NCBI GenBank assembly: GCA_946408025.1 | Contig: CAMJQJ010000007.1 | Coordinates: 1 to 48,922 of the forward strand | Length of the DNA stretch: 48,922 nucleotides | Reading direction: 5' to 3' | DNA from: an uncultured Faecalitalea sp. | GTDB taxonomy: Bacteria; Bacillota_I; Bacilli_A; Erysipelotrichales; Erysipelotrichaceae | Shown: piece by piece, positions 1-8,510 of the stretch | How positions within the stretch are numbered: the stretch's first letter is position 1 | Layout of the letters: the number at the start of each line of letters is the position of its first letter | The notes under the pieces: generated by a model | What the model was told of the DNA's origin: nothing | Database searches by the model: none | The model's input: the letters and a program-made list of their open reading frames with translations, nothing else | Translations under genes and position numbers: made by a program

Positions 1-804
1 ACAACAATTGGCAGTGCTCATATGGAAAATCTCGGAGGAAAGAAACAAATTGCTCAAGCAAAGTTGGAAATCTTAGAGAATCTAAAACCAGGTGGTCTTT
101 TCTTATATGACAAAGAAAGTCCGGAAATTCAGGAATGCCTGCTAGAAATGGACGTTGATCCATCCAAACGTTTGATTTCCTTTGGCTTTAAAGGAGATAT
201 TTCCGTTACTTCATCTATTGATTATACAGAAAATGGAATTGAGTTTTATTGTTCAAGTCTAGCTGATAAAATCACGTTACATGCACTTGGAGATTTTCAG
301 GCAAAAAATGCTTTACCATGCATTTATGTAGCATTGGATCAGGGAATCTCGAATTCGTCAATTTTAAAAGGATTAAAAGATTTAGAAATGACGAAGATGC
401 GTACAGCACTTTTAAAGATTCATGATGCCAAGATCATAGATGATACATATAAATCCAATCCAGAAAGTGCTAAAGCGGCAATCGATACCTTGATGAAAGT
501 ACAGGCGAAAAAACATATAGCCGTGTTGGCAGATATGTTAGATTTAGGCCCAAAAGAAAACGATCTGCATGCAATGATTGGACACTATGCAGTTGAAAAA
601 AATGTGGATATAGTCTATGCGACTGGTCCTTTAAGTAAATATACGATCGAAGCATGTACAAACATAGATTCTAAATGGTTTGAAGCAAAGGATGAAATCG
701 TTGAGGAATTAAAACATTTACTGAATGAAGATTGTGCAATCTTGATCAAGGGAAGTCGTGCAATGAATATGGATGAAATTGTAGATAAATTGAAGGAGAT
801 GTAA
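1..804 (+). CDS. murF: MurF, UDP-MurNAc-tripeptide:D-Ala-D-X ligase, 5' truncated
   Basis: This is the C-terminal two thirds of MurF, which adds the terminal D-amino-acid dipeptide to UDP-MurNAc-tripeptide in the cytoplasm. The frame is open from base 1 (TTIGSAHMENLGG), matching the MurF segment after the central ATPase core, so the ATG at 22 is internal and the true start lies off the window. The N-terminal domain and P-loop are missing. The C-terminal substrate domain holds IIDDTYKSNPESAKAAID, the family DDxYxxNPxS signature. The next gene starts 6 bp downstream and encodes the ligase that makes its dipeptide substrate. If that ligase makes D-Ala-D-Ser, as predicted, this MurF must accept it. 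The identity is secure; the truncation is due to the window edge. Confidence 0.93.
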   Translation, partial: TTIGSAHMENLGGKKQIAQAKLEILENLKPGGLFLYDKESPEIQECLLEMDVDPSKRLISFGFKGDISVTSSIDYTENGIEFYCSSLADKITLHALGDFQAKNALPCIYVALDQGISNSSILKGLKDLEMTKMRTALLKIHDAKIIDDTYKSNPESAKAAIDTLMKVQAKKHIAVLADMLDLGPKENDLHAMIGHYAVEKNVDIVYATGPLSKYTIEACTNIDSKWFEAKDEIVEELKHLLNEDCAILIKGSRAMNMDEIVDKLKEM

Positions 805-809
805 ATTAT

Positions 810-1853
810 ATGTTGAAATTAGGTGTTGTCTTTGGTGGACAGAGTAGTGAATATTCTGTTTCTTTACACTCTGTTGCTTCTTTTTTAAGACAGATTCATA
901 ATGAAAAATACGATATTACGATGATTGGCATTGACCAGAATGGGCAATTTTATGTTTATGATGGTTCGATTGATGATATAGAGCATGATCATTGGATTCC
1001 TCAGGCTACAAAAGCTGCGTGGGTTCATAAAGGAATCATGGCTTTGGATGGAAAAAATACAGTAAAAGAATTAGATTGTGTATTCCCGGTTTTACATGGA
1101 AAGAATGGGGAAGATGGTTGTGTACAGGGTTTATTGGAATTGATGAATATCCATTATGTTGGATGTGATGTTATGTCTAGTGCAATTTCCATGGATAAAG
1201 AAATCATGCATATTTTATGTGATGAAGCAAATATACCTTGCGCTGATTATGTTTGTTTAAAAGCAAATGAAGATAATCCTACTTTCGAAATGATCCAGGA
1301 AAAAATTTCACTACCTTGGATCGTAAAACCATGTAATGCGGGAAGCAGTTATGGTGTTCATAAAGTAGAGAATAAAGAAGAATTTGAAGAAGCTTGTAAA
1401 GATGCTTTCTTCTATGATGGTCGTGGTAAGATCCTAGTTGAAAAAGTAATTGAAGGCTTTGAGATTGGCTGTGCTGTTATGGGAAATGAAGAAGTATTTA
1501 CAGGTAGCTGTGATGAGATTCAGATTTCTGGAGGAATCTTTGATTTTGAAGGAAAATACGAAATGAAAGGGGCTGAAATCATCTGCCCTGCACGAATCGA
1601 TGAAGAAACTTTTACCAAGGCCAAAGAACTAGCAGCTAAAACATATAAAGCTATGAATTGTTGTGGAATGGCTCGGGTAGATATGTTTGTAACGTCTCAA
1701 AAAGATGTAATTTTAAATGAATTGAATACTATTCCGGGTTTTACAGCTACTTCACGTTATCCATCAATGATGAAAGCAGCTGGAATTGAATTTAGTGATT
1801 TAATTGATAAATTGATCGATCTAGCAATGCAAAGGACGATTTCAGCATGTTAA
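810..1853 (+). CDS. VanG-like D-Ala-D-Ser (or D-Ala-D-Ala) ligase
   Basis: This is an ATP-grasp D-alanyl-D-X ligase of 347 aa. Visible signatures are VFGGQSSEYSVSLHS at the N-terminus, FPVLHGKNGEDG, IVKPCNAGSSYG, and NELNTIPGF near the C-terminus. It resembles VanG throughout, for example VGCDVMSSAISMDKE and GFEIGCAVMG. Asp235, Phe244 and Arg316 fall where I recall VanG having Asp243, Phe252 and Arg324, its reported D-Ser determinants; the offset is a constant 8 residues. Ordinary D-Ala-D-Ala ligases usually carry a non-basic residue, often Leu, at the Arg position. The start has only a weak SD (GGAGAT) within the end of murF. The 3' end overlaps the racemase by 7 bp. D-Ser specificity is inferred from residues recalled from memory. 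Confidence 0.9.
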   Translation: MLKLGVVFGGQSSEYSVSLHSVASFLRQIHNEKYDITMIGIDQNGQFYVYDGSIDDIEHDHWIPQATKAAWVHKGIMALDGKNTVKELDCVFPVLHGKNGEDGCVQGLLELMNIHYVGCDVMSSAISMDKEIMHILCDEANIPCADYVCLKANEDNPTFEMIQEKISLPWIVKPCNAGSSYGVHKVENKEEFEEACKDAFFYDGRGKILVEKVIEGFEIGCAVMGNEEVFTGSCDEIQISGGIFDFEGKYEMKGAEIICPARIDEETFTKAKELAAKTYKAMNCCGMARVDMFVTSQKDVILNELNTIPGFTATSRYPSMMKAAGIEFSDLIDKLIDLAMQRTISAC

Positions 1854-2995
1854 AGAGTTATAGCCGAGCTTGGTGTGAAATTGATTATAAAGCAATCGAT
1901 CATAATTTGGATGAAATTCAAAAACTGGTGGGAAAAACTAAGATCATGGGAATCGTTAAGGCCAATGCCTATGGTCATGGAGATGTGGCTTGTGCAAAGC
2001 AAATGGCTAAGTGGGGTGTTGATTTCTTTGCCGTTTCCAGCGTTGATGAAGCTTTGAATCTAAGAGAAAATGGAATTGATCAAGATATCTTGATTTTAGG
2101 ATATACACCTGCTGAACATTTTCATTACTTATTCGAAAAAAACATCGTACAGTCACTGGTCTCTTTTGAGTATGCTCAAAAATTAAATGCATTTGCCAAA
2201 GAGAACGATGTGAAGATTCGTTGTCATTGCAAGGTGGATACAGGAATGTGTAGAACTGGTATTATATACCAGGATCAAGATAAGCATATGGATCAGATTG
2301 TTGCGGAATATCGCCTATCAAATTTGAATATTGAAGGAATCTTTTCGCATTTTCCTGTTAGTGATGATCTTGGAAAAGATAGTCGTACATTTACCGAGAA
2401 TCAGATTCGATTGTTTAGAGAAGTTATTGACAATCTAAAAAAGGAAGGCATTGATTGTGGTATCAAGCATATTCAGAACAGTTATGGAATTTTAAATTAT
2501 ATGGATCTTGGTATGGATTATTGTCGTCCAGGTTTGTTGTATATGGGCGTTACAAGTGATGATCATGTTCCTATTCTTTCAAAACCAAACTTTATTCCAA
2601 TCATGTCGATCTATGCCAATGTTTCTTTGGTGAAATGGATCCAAGAGGGACAAAGTGTTAGCTATGGGCGTAATTTTATCGCCACAAAGCCAACTAAGGT
2701 AGCTACTATATCGATTGGATATGCAGATGGGATCCCTCGTCTATTAAGTAATCAGGGATTTGAGGTATTGATTCATGGAAAACGTTGCAAAGTAGTTGGA
2801 AATATATGCATGGATCAATGTATGGTTGATGTAACAGATGTAGAAAATGTAAAAGAAGGAGATATTTGTTGTTTTGTTGGTCAAATGGGGAATGAAAGAG
2901 TTACGATTGATACGATTAGTCGTTTAGCCAAGACCATCAATAATGAAACGATGAGCGCTGTTGCTGCTCGTGTGCCACGTTTAGAGAAGAGGTAG
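1847..2995 (+). CDS. Alanine/serine racemase, VanT-like catalytic domain
   Basis: This is a fold-type III PLP racemase of 382 aa that makes D-Ala and probably D-Ser. The PLP lysine lies in IVKANAYGHGD (Lys38) and the opposite catalytic tyrosine in VSYGRNF (Tyr273). Near the C-terminus the motif reads TINNETMSAVAARVPR. In Geobacillus alanine racemase the same place reads TINYEVPC, with Tyr354 limiting substrate size. Asn here (codon 366) is the residue found in VanT serine racemases, and Tyr-to-Asn is known to raise serine activity. The gene overlaps the ligase and precedes a membrane protein resembling the other half of VanT. It could be the cell's only alanine racemase with dual activity, or a dedicated serine racemase. 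Confidence 0.93.
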   Translation: MLKSYSRAWCEIDYKAIDHNLDEIQKLVGKTKIMGIVKANAYGHGDVACAKQMAKWGVDFFAVSSVDEALNLRENGIDQDILILGYTPAEHFHYLFEKNIVQSLVSFEYAQKLNAFAKENDVKIRCHCKVDTGMCRTGIIYQDQDKHMDQIVAEYRLSNLNIEGIFSHFPVSDDLGKDSRTFTENQIRLFREVIDNLKKEGIDCGIKHIQNSYGILNYMDLGMDYCRPGLLYMGVTSDDHVPILSKPNFIPIMSIYANVSLVKWIQEGQSVSYGRNFIATKPTKVATISIGYADGIPRLLSNQGFEVLIHGKRCKVVGNICMDQCMVDVTDVENVKEGDICCFVGQMGNERVTIDTISRLAKTINNETMSAVAARVPRLEKR

Positions 2996-2998
2996 ATT

Positions 2999-4015
2999 AT
3001 GAAAGTAAAGAGAAAATATGCCGCAATTGATATTGCTAAATATGTTTCGGCATTATTGGTTGTATGCATTCATACATATCCGTTTTATGAAATTAGTGAA
3101 ACGTTTAATACGTTTTTTATGCAAACGATATGTCGAATTGCTGTACCATTTTTCTTTACGACTTCTGGTTTCTTCTTTTTTCGTAAATATGGCGATGATC
3201 CTGAAGAAAACACGAATAATCTGCGCAAATATATAATGCGCTTATTAAAGATTTATTTGATTTGGACCGTGATCTATCTTCCATATACAATATGGGATCA
3301 GTATCAGGCAGGGTTTAGTATTCTTGGTGTTTTCTCTTATATTCGAGATTTCTTCTTAAATGGAAGTTATTATCATCTATGGTTCTTACCAGCCTTGATG
3401 TTAGCAAGCGTGATCGTCTTCTATTTATATAAAGAAAAAGGTTTGATGTTTACCTTAAAGGTAAGCTTAGGTGCTTATTTTCTAGGTTATTTGATCAATG
3501 TTTATACACCAGTCTGGGAAAGCATTCCAGGAATTAACTTCTTGTTTGCGTTTTTTACAAAAACTTTAGTGACAGCACGAGATGGAATCTTCTTTGGGCC
3601 AATCTTTGTGGCTTTAGGGCTTTTGTTGGCGAAAACAGGACGTTTACCATCTAGAACAAGCCTAGGAGGCTTTGTAATTAGTTTTTTATTAGTGGTTGTG
3701 GAAGTGTTGATCTATAATATGACAGGCATATTGCGAGATTTAACGAGCATGTATTTGTTTTTGGTACCAGCAGTCTATTTCCTTGTAAATTGGTTGTTAA
3801 CAATCAAAATGCCATATAAACCAATTTATAGAGTATTAAGAAATGATTCGTTATTGATTTATACATCACATATTTTATTCGCAAAAATTTTATTGATATT
3901 GATGCCAAATGCACATATCGTTATTTATTTTTTGACAATTGCCCTAGCGCAGGCTTTTGCAAGTCTTGTGATGCATTATAAGGAAAGATTTCCTGTATTA
4001 GAAAATTTATTGTAG
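2999..4015 (+). CDS. Acyltransferase-3 family membrane protein, VanT N-domain-like
   Basis: This is a polytopic membrane protein of 338 aa with about ten hydrophobic segments. The N-terminus has DIAKYVSALLVVCIHTYPF, with the His typical of acyltransferase-3 proteins, followed by RIAVPFFFTTSGFFFFRKYG. Enterococcal VanT racemases carry just such a domain fused in front of the racemase, where L-Ser uptake has been proposed. Here the domain is a separate gene placed directly after the racemase, 3 bp downstream. The likeliest role is supplying L-Ser to the racemase or anchoring it at the membrane. O-acylation of an envelope polymer is the alternative. The family call is firm and the function is inferred from context. 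Confidence 0.8.
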   Translation: MKVKRKYAAIDIAKYVSALLVVCIHTYPFYEISETFNTFFMQTICRIAVPFFFTTSGFFFFRKYGDDPEENTNNLRKYIMRLLKIYLIWTVIYLPYTIWDQYQAGFSILGVFSYIRDFFLNGSYYHLWFLPALMLASVIVFYLYKEKGLMFTLKVSLGAYFLGYLINVYTPVWESIPGINFLFAFFTKTLVTARDGIFFGPIFVALGLLLAKTGRLPSRTSLGGFVISFLLVVVEVLIYNMTGILRDLTSMYLFLVPAVYFLVNWLLTIKMPYKPIYRVLRNDSLLIYTSHILFAKILLILMPNAHIVIYFLTIALAQAFASLVMHYKERFPVLENLL

Positions 4016-4018
4016 CTT

Positions 4019-5608
4019 ATGATTAGAGTATTTCAAGTTAAATGTGCATTTGAAAATGAGATTGAAGCACAGTTGATTAAAAAACTGCATATAAAAAAAG
4101 AAGATCTTTTGGGGTATACAATACACCGCAGAAGTGTGGATGCCCGCCATCAAAAGGTCTTATTTTCTTATGTCATAGACTGCTCATTAAAAAATGAGAA
4201 AAAAGTTTTAAAGAACAAAGATGTTCAACCTTGTCCGGATGAAACATATCATTTTGTTTCTAGTGGTAGTCGTATAATGAATACAAGACCTGTAGTCGTA
4301 GGATTTGGTCCAGCTGGCATGTTTGCATCATTAATCCTAGCTGAAGCAGGATATCAACCTATTGTAATTGAGCGTGGTAGTATGGTTTCTATTCGAAAAC
4401 AGAAGGTAGATACTTTTTGGCAAACGGGAAAGCTGGATCCAGAATGCAATGTTCAGTTTGGTGAAGGTGGTGCCGGAGCTTTCTCAGACGGCAAATTAAC
4501 GACGCGTTCTAAAGATTCAAGAGCACGAAAAGTTTTAGAAGAATTAGTTGGATTTGGCGCTAAAGAAGATATTTTGATCGATGCTCATCCACATATTGGA
4601 ACAGATGACTTTTTGAAGATCATTGAAAATTGTCGTAAAAAGATCATTGATCTCGGAGGAATGTTTTATTTTGATTCATGTTTAAAAGATATAAAAACAA
4701 AACAGAATAAATTGGTAGAAATTAAGATCAACCATACATGGATTCCATGTGAAAATATGATCTTAACAATTGGACATAGTGCAACTGACACGATACGAAT
4801 GTTACATCAAAATAGAGTCATGATGGAAAATAAACCATATGCGATTGGAGTTCGTATCGAACATAAACAAGAATACATAAACCGAGCAATGTTAAAAGAC
4901 TATGCTACGGATCCTAGATTGATTCCAGCAAGGTATCAGCTAACACATACAGCTTCCAATAATAAAGGTGTCTATACATTTTGTATGTGTCCAGGTGGGT
5001 ATGTCATTCCTTCCAGTAGTTCTAAAGAAAAACTTGTGGTCAATGGAATGAGCTATGCATCAAGAAGTGGAGAGAATGCTAATAGTGCTTTATTAGTACA
5101 GGTCAATGAAGAAGATTATGGAAGTGAACTTTTTGCCGGACTAAAGTATCAGGAAGACTTGGAAGAAAAAGCGTATCATATGGCCGGTGATTATAAAGTG
5201 TGTTTGCAATTGGCAAAAGATTATTTAGAGAATAAGGTTTCATCTGGTTTGGATGATGTAAAACCAACTTATGCCTTGGGATATCGATTCGTTAATTTAA
5301 ATGAATTATTTGATCCAGCAATCAATCAGGCGTTACATGAAGCCTTGATTGCCTTTGAAAAACGCGTGCCTGGGTTTGTAAGTGAAGGGGCTTTATTAAG
5401 TGCTGTTGAATCAAGAAGTAGTTCTAGTGTTCGAATTATTCGTGATCATGATCTTAAATCTAACATTCAAGGAATCTATCCTGGAGGTGAAGGAGCTGGA
5501 TATGCCGGTGGCATTATGACAAGTGCTATCGATGGAATAAAATGCGCAGAAAGTATTATTTGCCAATATCAAAAACATGATACAATGAAGCAGAAAATGG
5601 AGGGATGA
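4019..5608 (+). CDS. FAD-dependent dehydrogenase, COG2509-type
   Basis: This is a flavoprotein of 529 aa. An N-terminal domain of about 85 residues is followed by a Rossmann FAD-binding motif, VVVGFGPAGMFASLILAEAG, near residue 92. Next comes GEGGAGAFSDGKLTTR, a signature of the NAD(FAD)-utilising dehydrogenases related to the gidA/HI0933 group. Near the C-terminus GIYPGGEGAGYAGGIMTSA closes the FAD site. The physiological substrate is unknown to me. It starts 3 bp after the membrane protein and ends 1 bp before yqeG, so it is co-transcribed with the cell-wall and ribosome-assembly genes. Confidence 0.85.
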   Translation: MIRVFQVKCAFENEIEAQLIKKLHIKKEDLLGYTIHRRSVDARHQKVLFSYVIDCSLKNEKKVLKNKDVQPCPDETYHFVSSGSRIMNTRPVVVGFGPAGMFASLILAEAGYQPIVIERGSMVSIRKQKVDTFWQTGKLDPECNVQFGEGGAGAFSDGKLTTRSKDSRARKVLEELVGFGAKEDILIDAHPHIGTDDFLKIIENCRKKIIDLGGMFYFDSCLKDIKTKQNKLVEIKINHTWIPCENMILTIGHSATDTIRMLHQNRVMMENKPYAIGVRIEHKQEYINRAMLKDYATDPRLIPARYQLTHTASNNKGVYTFCMCPGGYVIPSSSSKEKLVVNGMSYASRSGENANSALLVQVNEEDYGSELFAGLKYQEDLEEKAYHMAGDYKVCLQLAKDYLENKVSSGLDDVKPTYALGYRFVNLNELFDPAINQALHEALIAFEKRVPGFVSEGALLSAVESRSSSSVRIIRDHDLKSNIQGIYPGGEGAGYAGGIMTSAIDGIKCAESIICQYQKHDTMKQKMEG

Positions 5609-5609
5609 G

Positions 5610-6134
5610 ATGGCTTTATTAAAACCGAAATACTATGTTTCCAGTTTTGAACATATGTCGATAGAGCGTTTAAAACAACAGGGAATCAAGCTATTATTAT
5701 GTGATATTGATAATACATTGGTTTCTTATGATGAAAAACATCCAAGTCCTTCTGTCGTTGCGTTCATTGATCGAGTGAAAAGTTCTGGAATCGAAGTTGC
5801 GCTTTGTTCTAATGCAACCAAAGAAAGGGCAACACGATTTTCTAAAGATCTAAATGTGTCTACAACTTATTACTTTTCTATGAAACCATTGCCGAAAAAT
5901 TTTATTCGAGCAATGAAAAAACATAATTTAAAAGCCAATCAGGTTGCCATTATCGGGGATCAGATGTTTACAGACATATTAGGTGGAAATCTTGCAGGAC
6001 TTTATACGATATTGACTGCGCCAATCGCAGTGAAAGATAGAGGCGTTACGAAAATCAATCGTTTCTTTGAAAATATTGTATATAAAGTATTAGAGCATAA
6101 AGGAGATTTTAAGAGAGGTGAATTCGATGACTAA
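5610..6134 (+). CDS. yqeG: YqeG family HAD phosphatase
   Basis: This is a HAD-superfamily IIIA phosphatase of 174 aa. The nucleophile motif is LLLCDIDNTLVSYD (DxD), the threonine/serine motif lies in VALCSNATKER, the conserved lysine in the KPLPKNF region, and the last acidic motif is IIGDQMFTDILGGNLAG. It is the usual first gene of the Bacillota block yqeG-yqeH-yhbY-nadD-yqeK-rsfS, which is conserved here apart from the absence of aroE. GGAGGG lies just before the start, and the 3' end overlaps yqeH. The in vivo substrate is not known; a ribosome-related role is suspected only from neighbours. Confidence 0.92.
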   Translation: MALLKPKYYVSSFEHMSIERLKQQGIKLLLCDIDNTLVSYDEKHPSPSVVAFIDRVKSSGIEVALCSNATKERATRFSKDLNVSTTYYFSMKPLPKNFIRAMKKHNLKANQVAIIGDQMFTDILGGNLAGLYTILTAPIAVKDRGVTKINRFFENIVYKVLEHKGDFKRGEFDD

Positions 6135-7206
6135 ATATTGTAAAGGGTGTGGCGCAAAGCTGCAAAATGATGATAAAGATGCAATCGGATATGTTCCTAC
6201 ATTGGATGCATCGTATTGTGAAAGATGTTTTCGAATTCGTCATTATGGAGATGTTACAATTTCCATGGCACAGAAAATCGAATCCAATCAAACGCTAGAT
6301 AAGATTGCCAAAGTCAAGGGAGTGATCTTTTGGGTGGTCGATCTTTTTGCATTTGAATCAAACATGATTTCTCGCTTGAATCAAAAATTGGACACCGATG
6401 AAATTGTCCTTGTCTTAACTAAACGTGATGTTCTCCCTAAAACATTAAGTGATAAAAAAATTCTAGAATTTGTCAATCGCCGTTTAGATGAAGAAGGTAT
6501 CAAAGTAAAAGATATCGTGATTTGTGGATATCTTTTAAAACATAATGAACAGTCAAAGGCATGCATTGATGAAATCTATTCCAAGATACAAATGTATCGT
6601 AAAGGAAGAGATATTGTCTTTATGGGAGTTGCCAATGCAGGGAAATCAACAATCTTAAATCAATTGCTGGCTATGGAAGATCTAACGACATCTAGACATC
6701 CTGGTACAACATTGGACCTTGTGCCAATTGAACAAGATGGATATACGATTTATGATACCCCGGGGATTGAGAATCATCATAGTGTATTGACTTTTTTGAA
6801 TTCAAAAGATCTAAAAATGGTTATTCCAACCAAACCTATCAAGCCTTTTGTTTCTCAGATTTATGAAGATCAATCTTTTGCGGCAGCTGGGCTTGCAAGG
6901 TTGGATATCGTAGTAAAAGGAAAAGCCAGTGTAGTAGGATATTTCTCCCGTTCTTTATCAATTCATAGAGGAAAATTGGAAAATGCGGATAATCTTTGGA
7001 ACAAACATTTAAATGAAATGCTGGTTCCTTGCCTTGATACTTCTATGTTGACAATGCATACATTTCAGGCGCCAAAAGTAACAAATGAAAAATTGGATGT
7101 CGTGATTCATGGGCTTGGATGGTTTTGCATAAGTGGGCAGATTCAAGATGTTTATGTTCGTGTTCATAAAGGCATCAATGTTACATTCAGAAAGGCGATG
7201 ATCTAA
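6127..7206 (+). CDS. yqeH: YqeH, circularly permuted GTPase for 30S assembly
   Basis: This protein of 359 aa has an N-terminal treble-clef zinc finger (CKGCGAKLQ ... CERCFRIRHY) and a circularly permuted GTPase. The G4 motif TKRD comes first, near residue 98, then G1 GVANAGKST and G3 DTPG. In Bacillus subtilis YqeH is needed for 30S subunit biogenesis. I chose ATG 6127, preceded by GAGAGG, over the in-frame GTG at 6118 used by the ORF track. The gene overlaps yqeG by 8 bp and its stop overlaps the yhbY start (TAATG), so translation of the block is probably coupled. Confidence 0.95.
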   Translation: MTKYCKGCGAKLQNDDKDAIGYVPTLDASYCERCFRIRHYGDVTISMAQKIESNQTLDKIAKVKGVIFWVVDLFAFESNMISRLNQKLDTDEIVLVLTKRDVLPKTLSDKKILEFVNRRLDEEGIKVKDIVICGYLLKHNEQSKACIDEIYSKIQMYRKGRDIVFMGVANAGKSTILNQLLAMEDLTTSRHPGTTLDLVPIEQDGYTIYDTPGIENHHSVLTFLNSKDLKMVIPTKPIKPFVSQIYEDQSFAAAGLARLDIVVKGKASVVGYFSRSLSIHRGKLENADNLWNKHLNEMLVPCLDTSMLTMHTFQAPKVTNEKLDVVIHGLGWFCISGQIQDVYVRVHKGINVTFRKAMI

Positions 7207-7496
7207 TGTTAAATAATAAAGATAAAAAATATTTACGAAAATTAAGCATGTCATATAGACCTCTTTTCCAAATTGGAAAAGATGGAATCAGCTATAATTT
7301 GATTAAAACAATAAGTGATTCTTTAGAAGCTCATGAGCTTGTCAAATGCAATTTGTTGCAGACATGTCCAATTGATACAAGAGAAGCGGCTATTGAGTGT
7401 GCCAGTAATACACATAGTGAGATCGTACATATTGTAGGACATACATTTGTATTGTATCGTCGCTCTAAAGAAAACAAGCTGGGGCTTAAAAAATGA
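7206..7496 (+). CDS. yhbY: YhbY family RNA-binding protein (CRM domain)
   Basis: This is a single CRM-domain protein of 96 aa. It opens with KYLRKLSMSYRPLFQIGKDGIS, the family's LR-x-G/K opening, and has a late HIVGHTFVLYRRSKEN segment. YhbY homologues bind pre-ribosomal RNA of the large subunit. The length is typical. The start ATG shares its A with the yqeH stop codon, and the end overlaps nadD by 4 bp (ATGA), so it is translationally coupled on both sides. Confidence 0.93.
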   Translation: MLNNKDKKYLRKLSMSYRPLFQIGKDGISYNLIKTISDSLEAHELVKCNLLQTCPIDTREAAIECASNTHSEIVHIVGHTFVLYRRSKENKLGLKK

Positions 7497-8509
7497 GGAT
7501 TGCGATCATAGGAGGGTCTTTTGATCCAATTCATTATGGTCATATCCATATGGGGCTGGAGTCAATTAAACAATTGAAGGTGGATGAAGTCTGGTTCATG
7601 CCTACAAAGATTACACCACTAAAAGATCGTGAATTGACCAGTGTTGAAGATCGTGTATCTATGATCAAGCTCGCAATTGAACCATACGCTAATTTCAAGC
7701 TTTGTACACTGGAATTAGAGCGTGAAGAGAAAAGTTATACGATCGACACATTAAGAGAGTTAAAGAAACGATATGCACATGAATTCTATTGGATCATTGG
7801 AAATGACCAACTTGAACAGTTTGATCGTTGGAAAGATCCAGAAAAACTAGTTAAAATGGCTCAGTTTATTTGCTTTGATCGAGATCATATGTTGACAAAG
7901 ACATCTTATGATATCAAAAGATTACATATGGAATGCATGCCGGTCTCTAGTTCTGAGATTCGTATGGGAAATAAATTGAATTATTTACCATTGAAGGTTT
8001 TAGATTATATATATGCGAACAGGTTATATGTTAAAGATTTTATAGCCAGTCGTGTACCTGAACATCGTTATAAGCATTCGCTATCTGTTGCCAAACTTTG
8101 TGAAGAGTTTGCCCAAAATAATGGCTTGGATATCAATGTGGCATATTATGTTGGCTTGTTTCACGATGTTTGTAAGGCGATGCCTAAAGATCGAATGTTA
8201 TGCTGGATCAAGGCTATTTGTCCAGAAAATGAAAAATATGCACCTCCGGTTTGGCATGGTTTTGTAGGGGCAGAAGTTGTAGATCGTATCTTTTATATCA
8301 AAGACTGGCGCATCAAAAACGCTATTTATCATCATGTGCTTGGAACAAGTAAAGATCCATACGCGATGGCAGTTTTTTGTGCAGACAAATTAGATCCGTT
8401 AAGAGATTATGATACTAGTAAAGGTATCCAGCTTTGTAACCAAGATCTATATAAAGGCTTTTTAAAGGTAAAAGAAGATAATGAGCGATATCTTAAGAAA
8501 GGAAAATAA
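7493..8509 (+). CDS. nadD: NadD-YqeK fusion: nicotinate mononucleotide adenylyltransferase + HD hydrolase
   Basis: This 338 aa protein contains two enzymes that are separate genes in B. subtilis. Residues 1 to about 187 are NadD, which converts NaMN to NaAD: IIGGSFDPIHYGH holds the HxGH nucleotidyltransferase motif, and MPVSSSEIR is the ISSTxIR-like motif. Residues 190-338 are a YqeK-type HD domain with HRYKHSLSVAKL, LFHDVCK, and late VFCADKLDPLRDY. YqeK proteins hydrolyse Ap4A. There is no stop or reading-frame break between the parts. Fusions of this type occur in some Mollicutes-related lineages. It supplies the NAD step downstream of nadABC, found at 29-32 kb. Confidence 0.93.
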   Translation: MRIAIIGGSFDPIHYGHIHMGLESIKQLKVDEVWFMPTKITPLKDRELTSVEDRVSMIKLAIEPYANFKLCTLELEREEKSYTIDTLRELKKRYAHEFYWIIGNDQLEQFDRWKDPEKLVKMAQFICFDRDHMLTKTSYDIKRLHMECMPVSSSEIRMGNKLNYLPLKVLDYIYANRLYVKDFIASRVPEHRYKHSLSVAKLCEEFAQNNGLDINVAYYVGLFHDVCKAMPKDRMLCWIKAICPENEKYAPPVWHGFVGAEVVDRIFYIKDWRIKNAIYHHVLGTSKDPYAMAVFCADKLDPLRDYDTSKGIQLCNQDLYKGFLKVKEDNERYLKKGK

Positions 8510-8510
8510 A

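Noticed and set aside
810-4015. Acquired van resistance cassette
   Set aside because: No VanRS, VanXY, transposase or integrase is nearby, and the genes are embedded in a core operon with matching spacing; an intrinsic system fits better.
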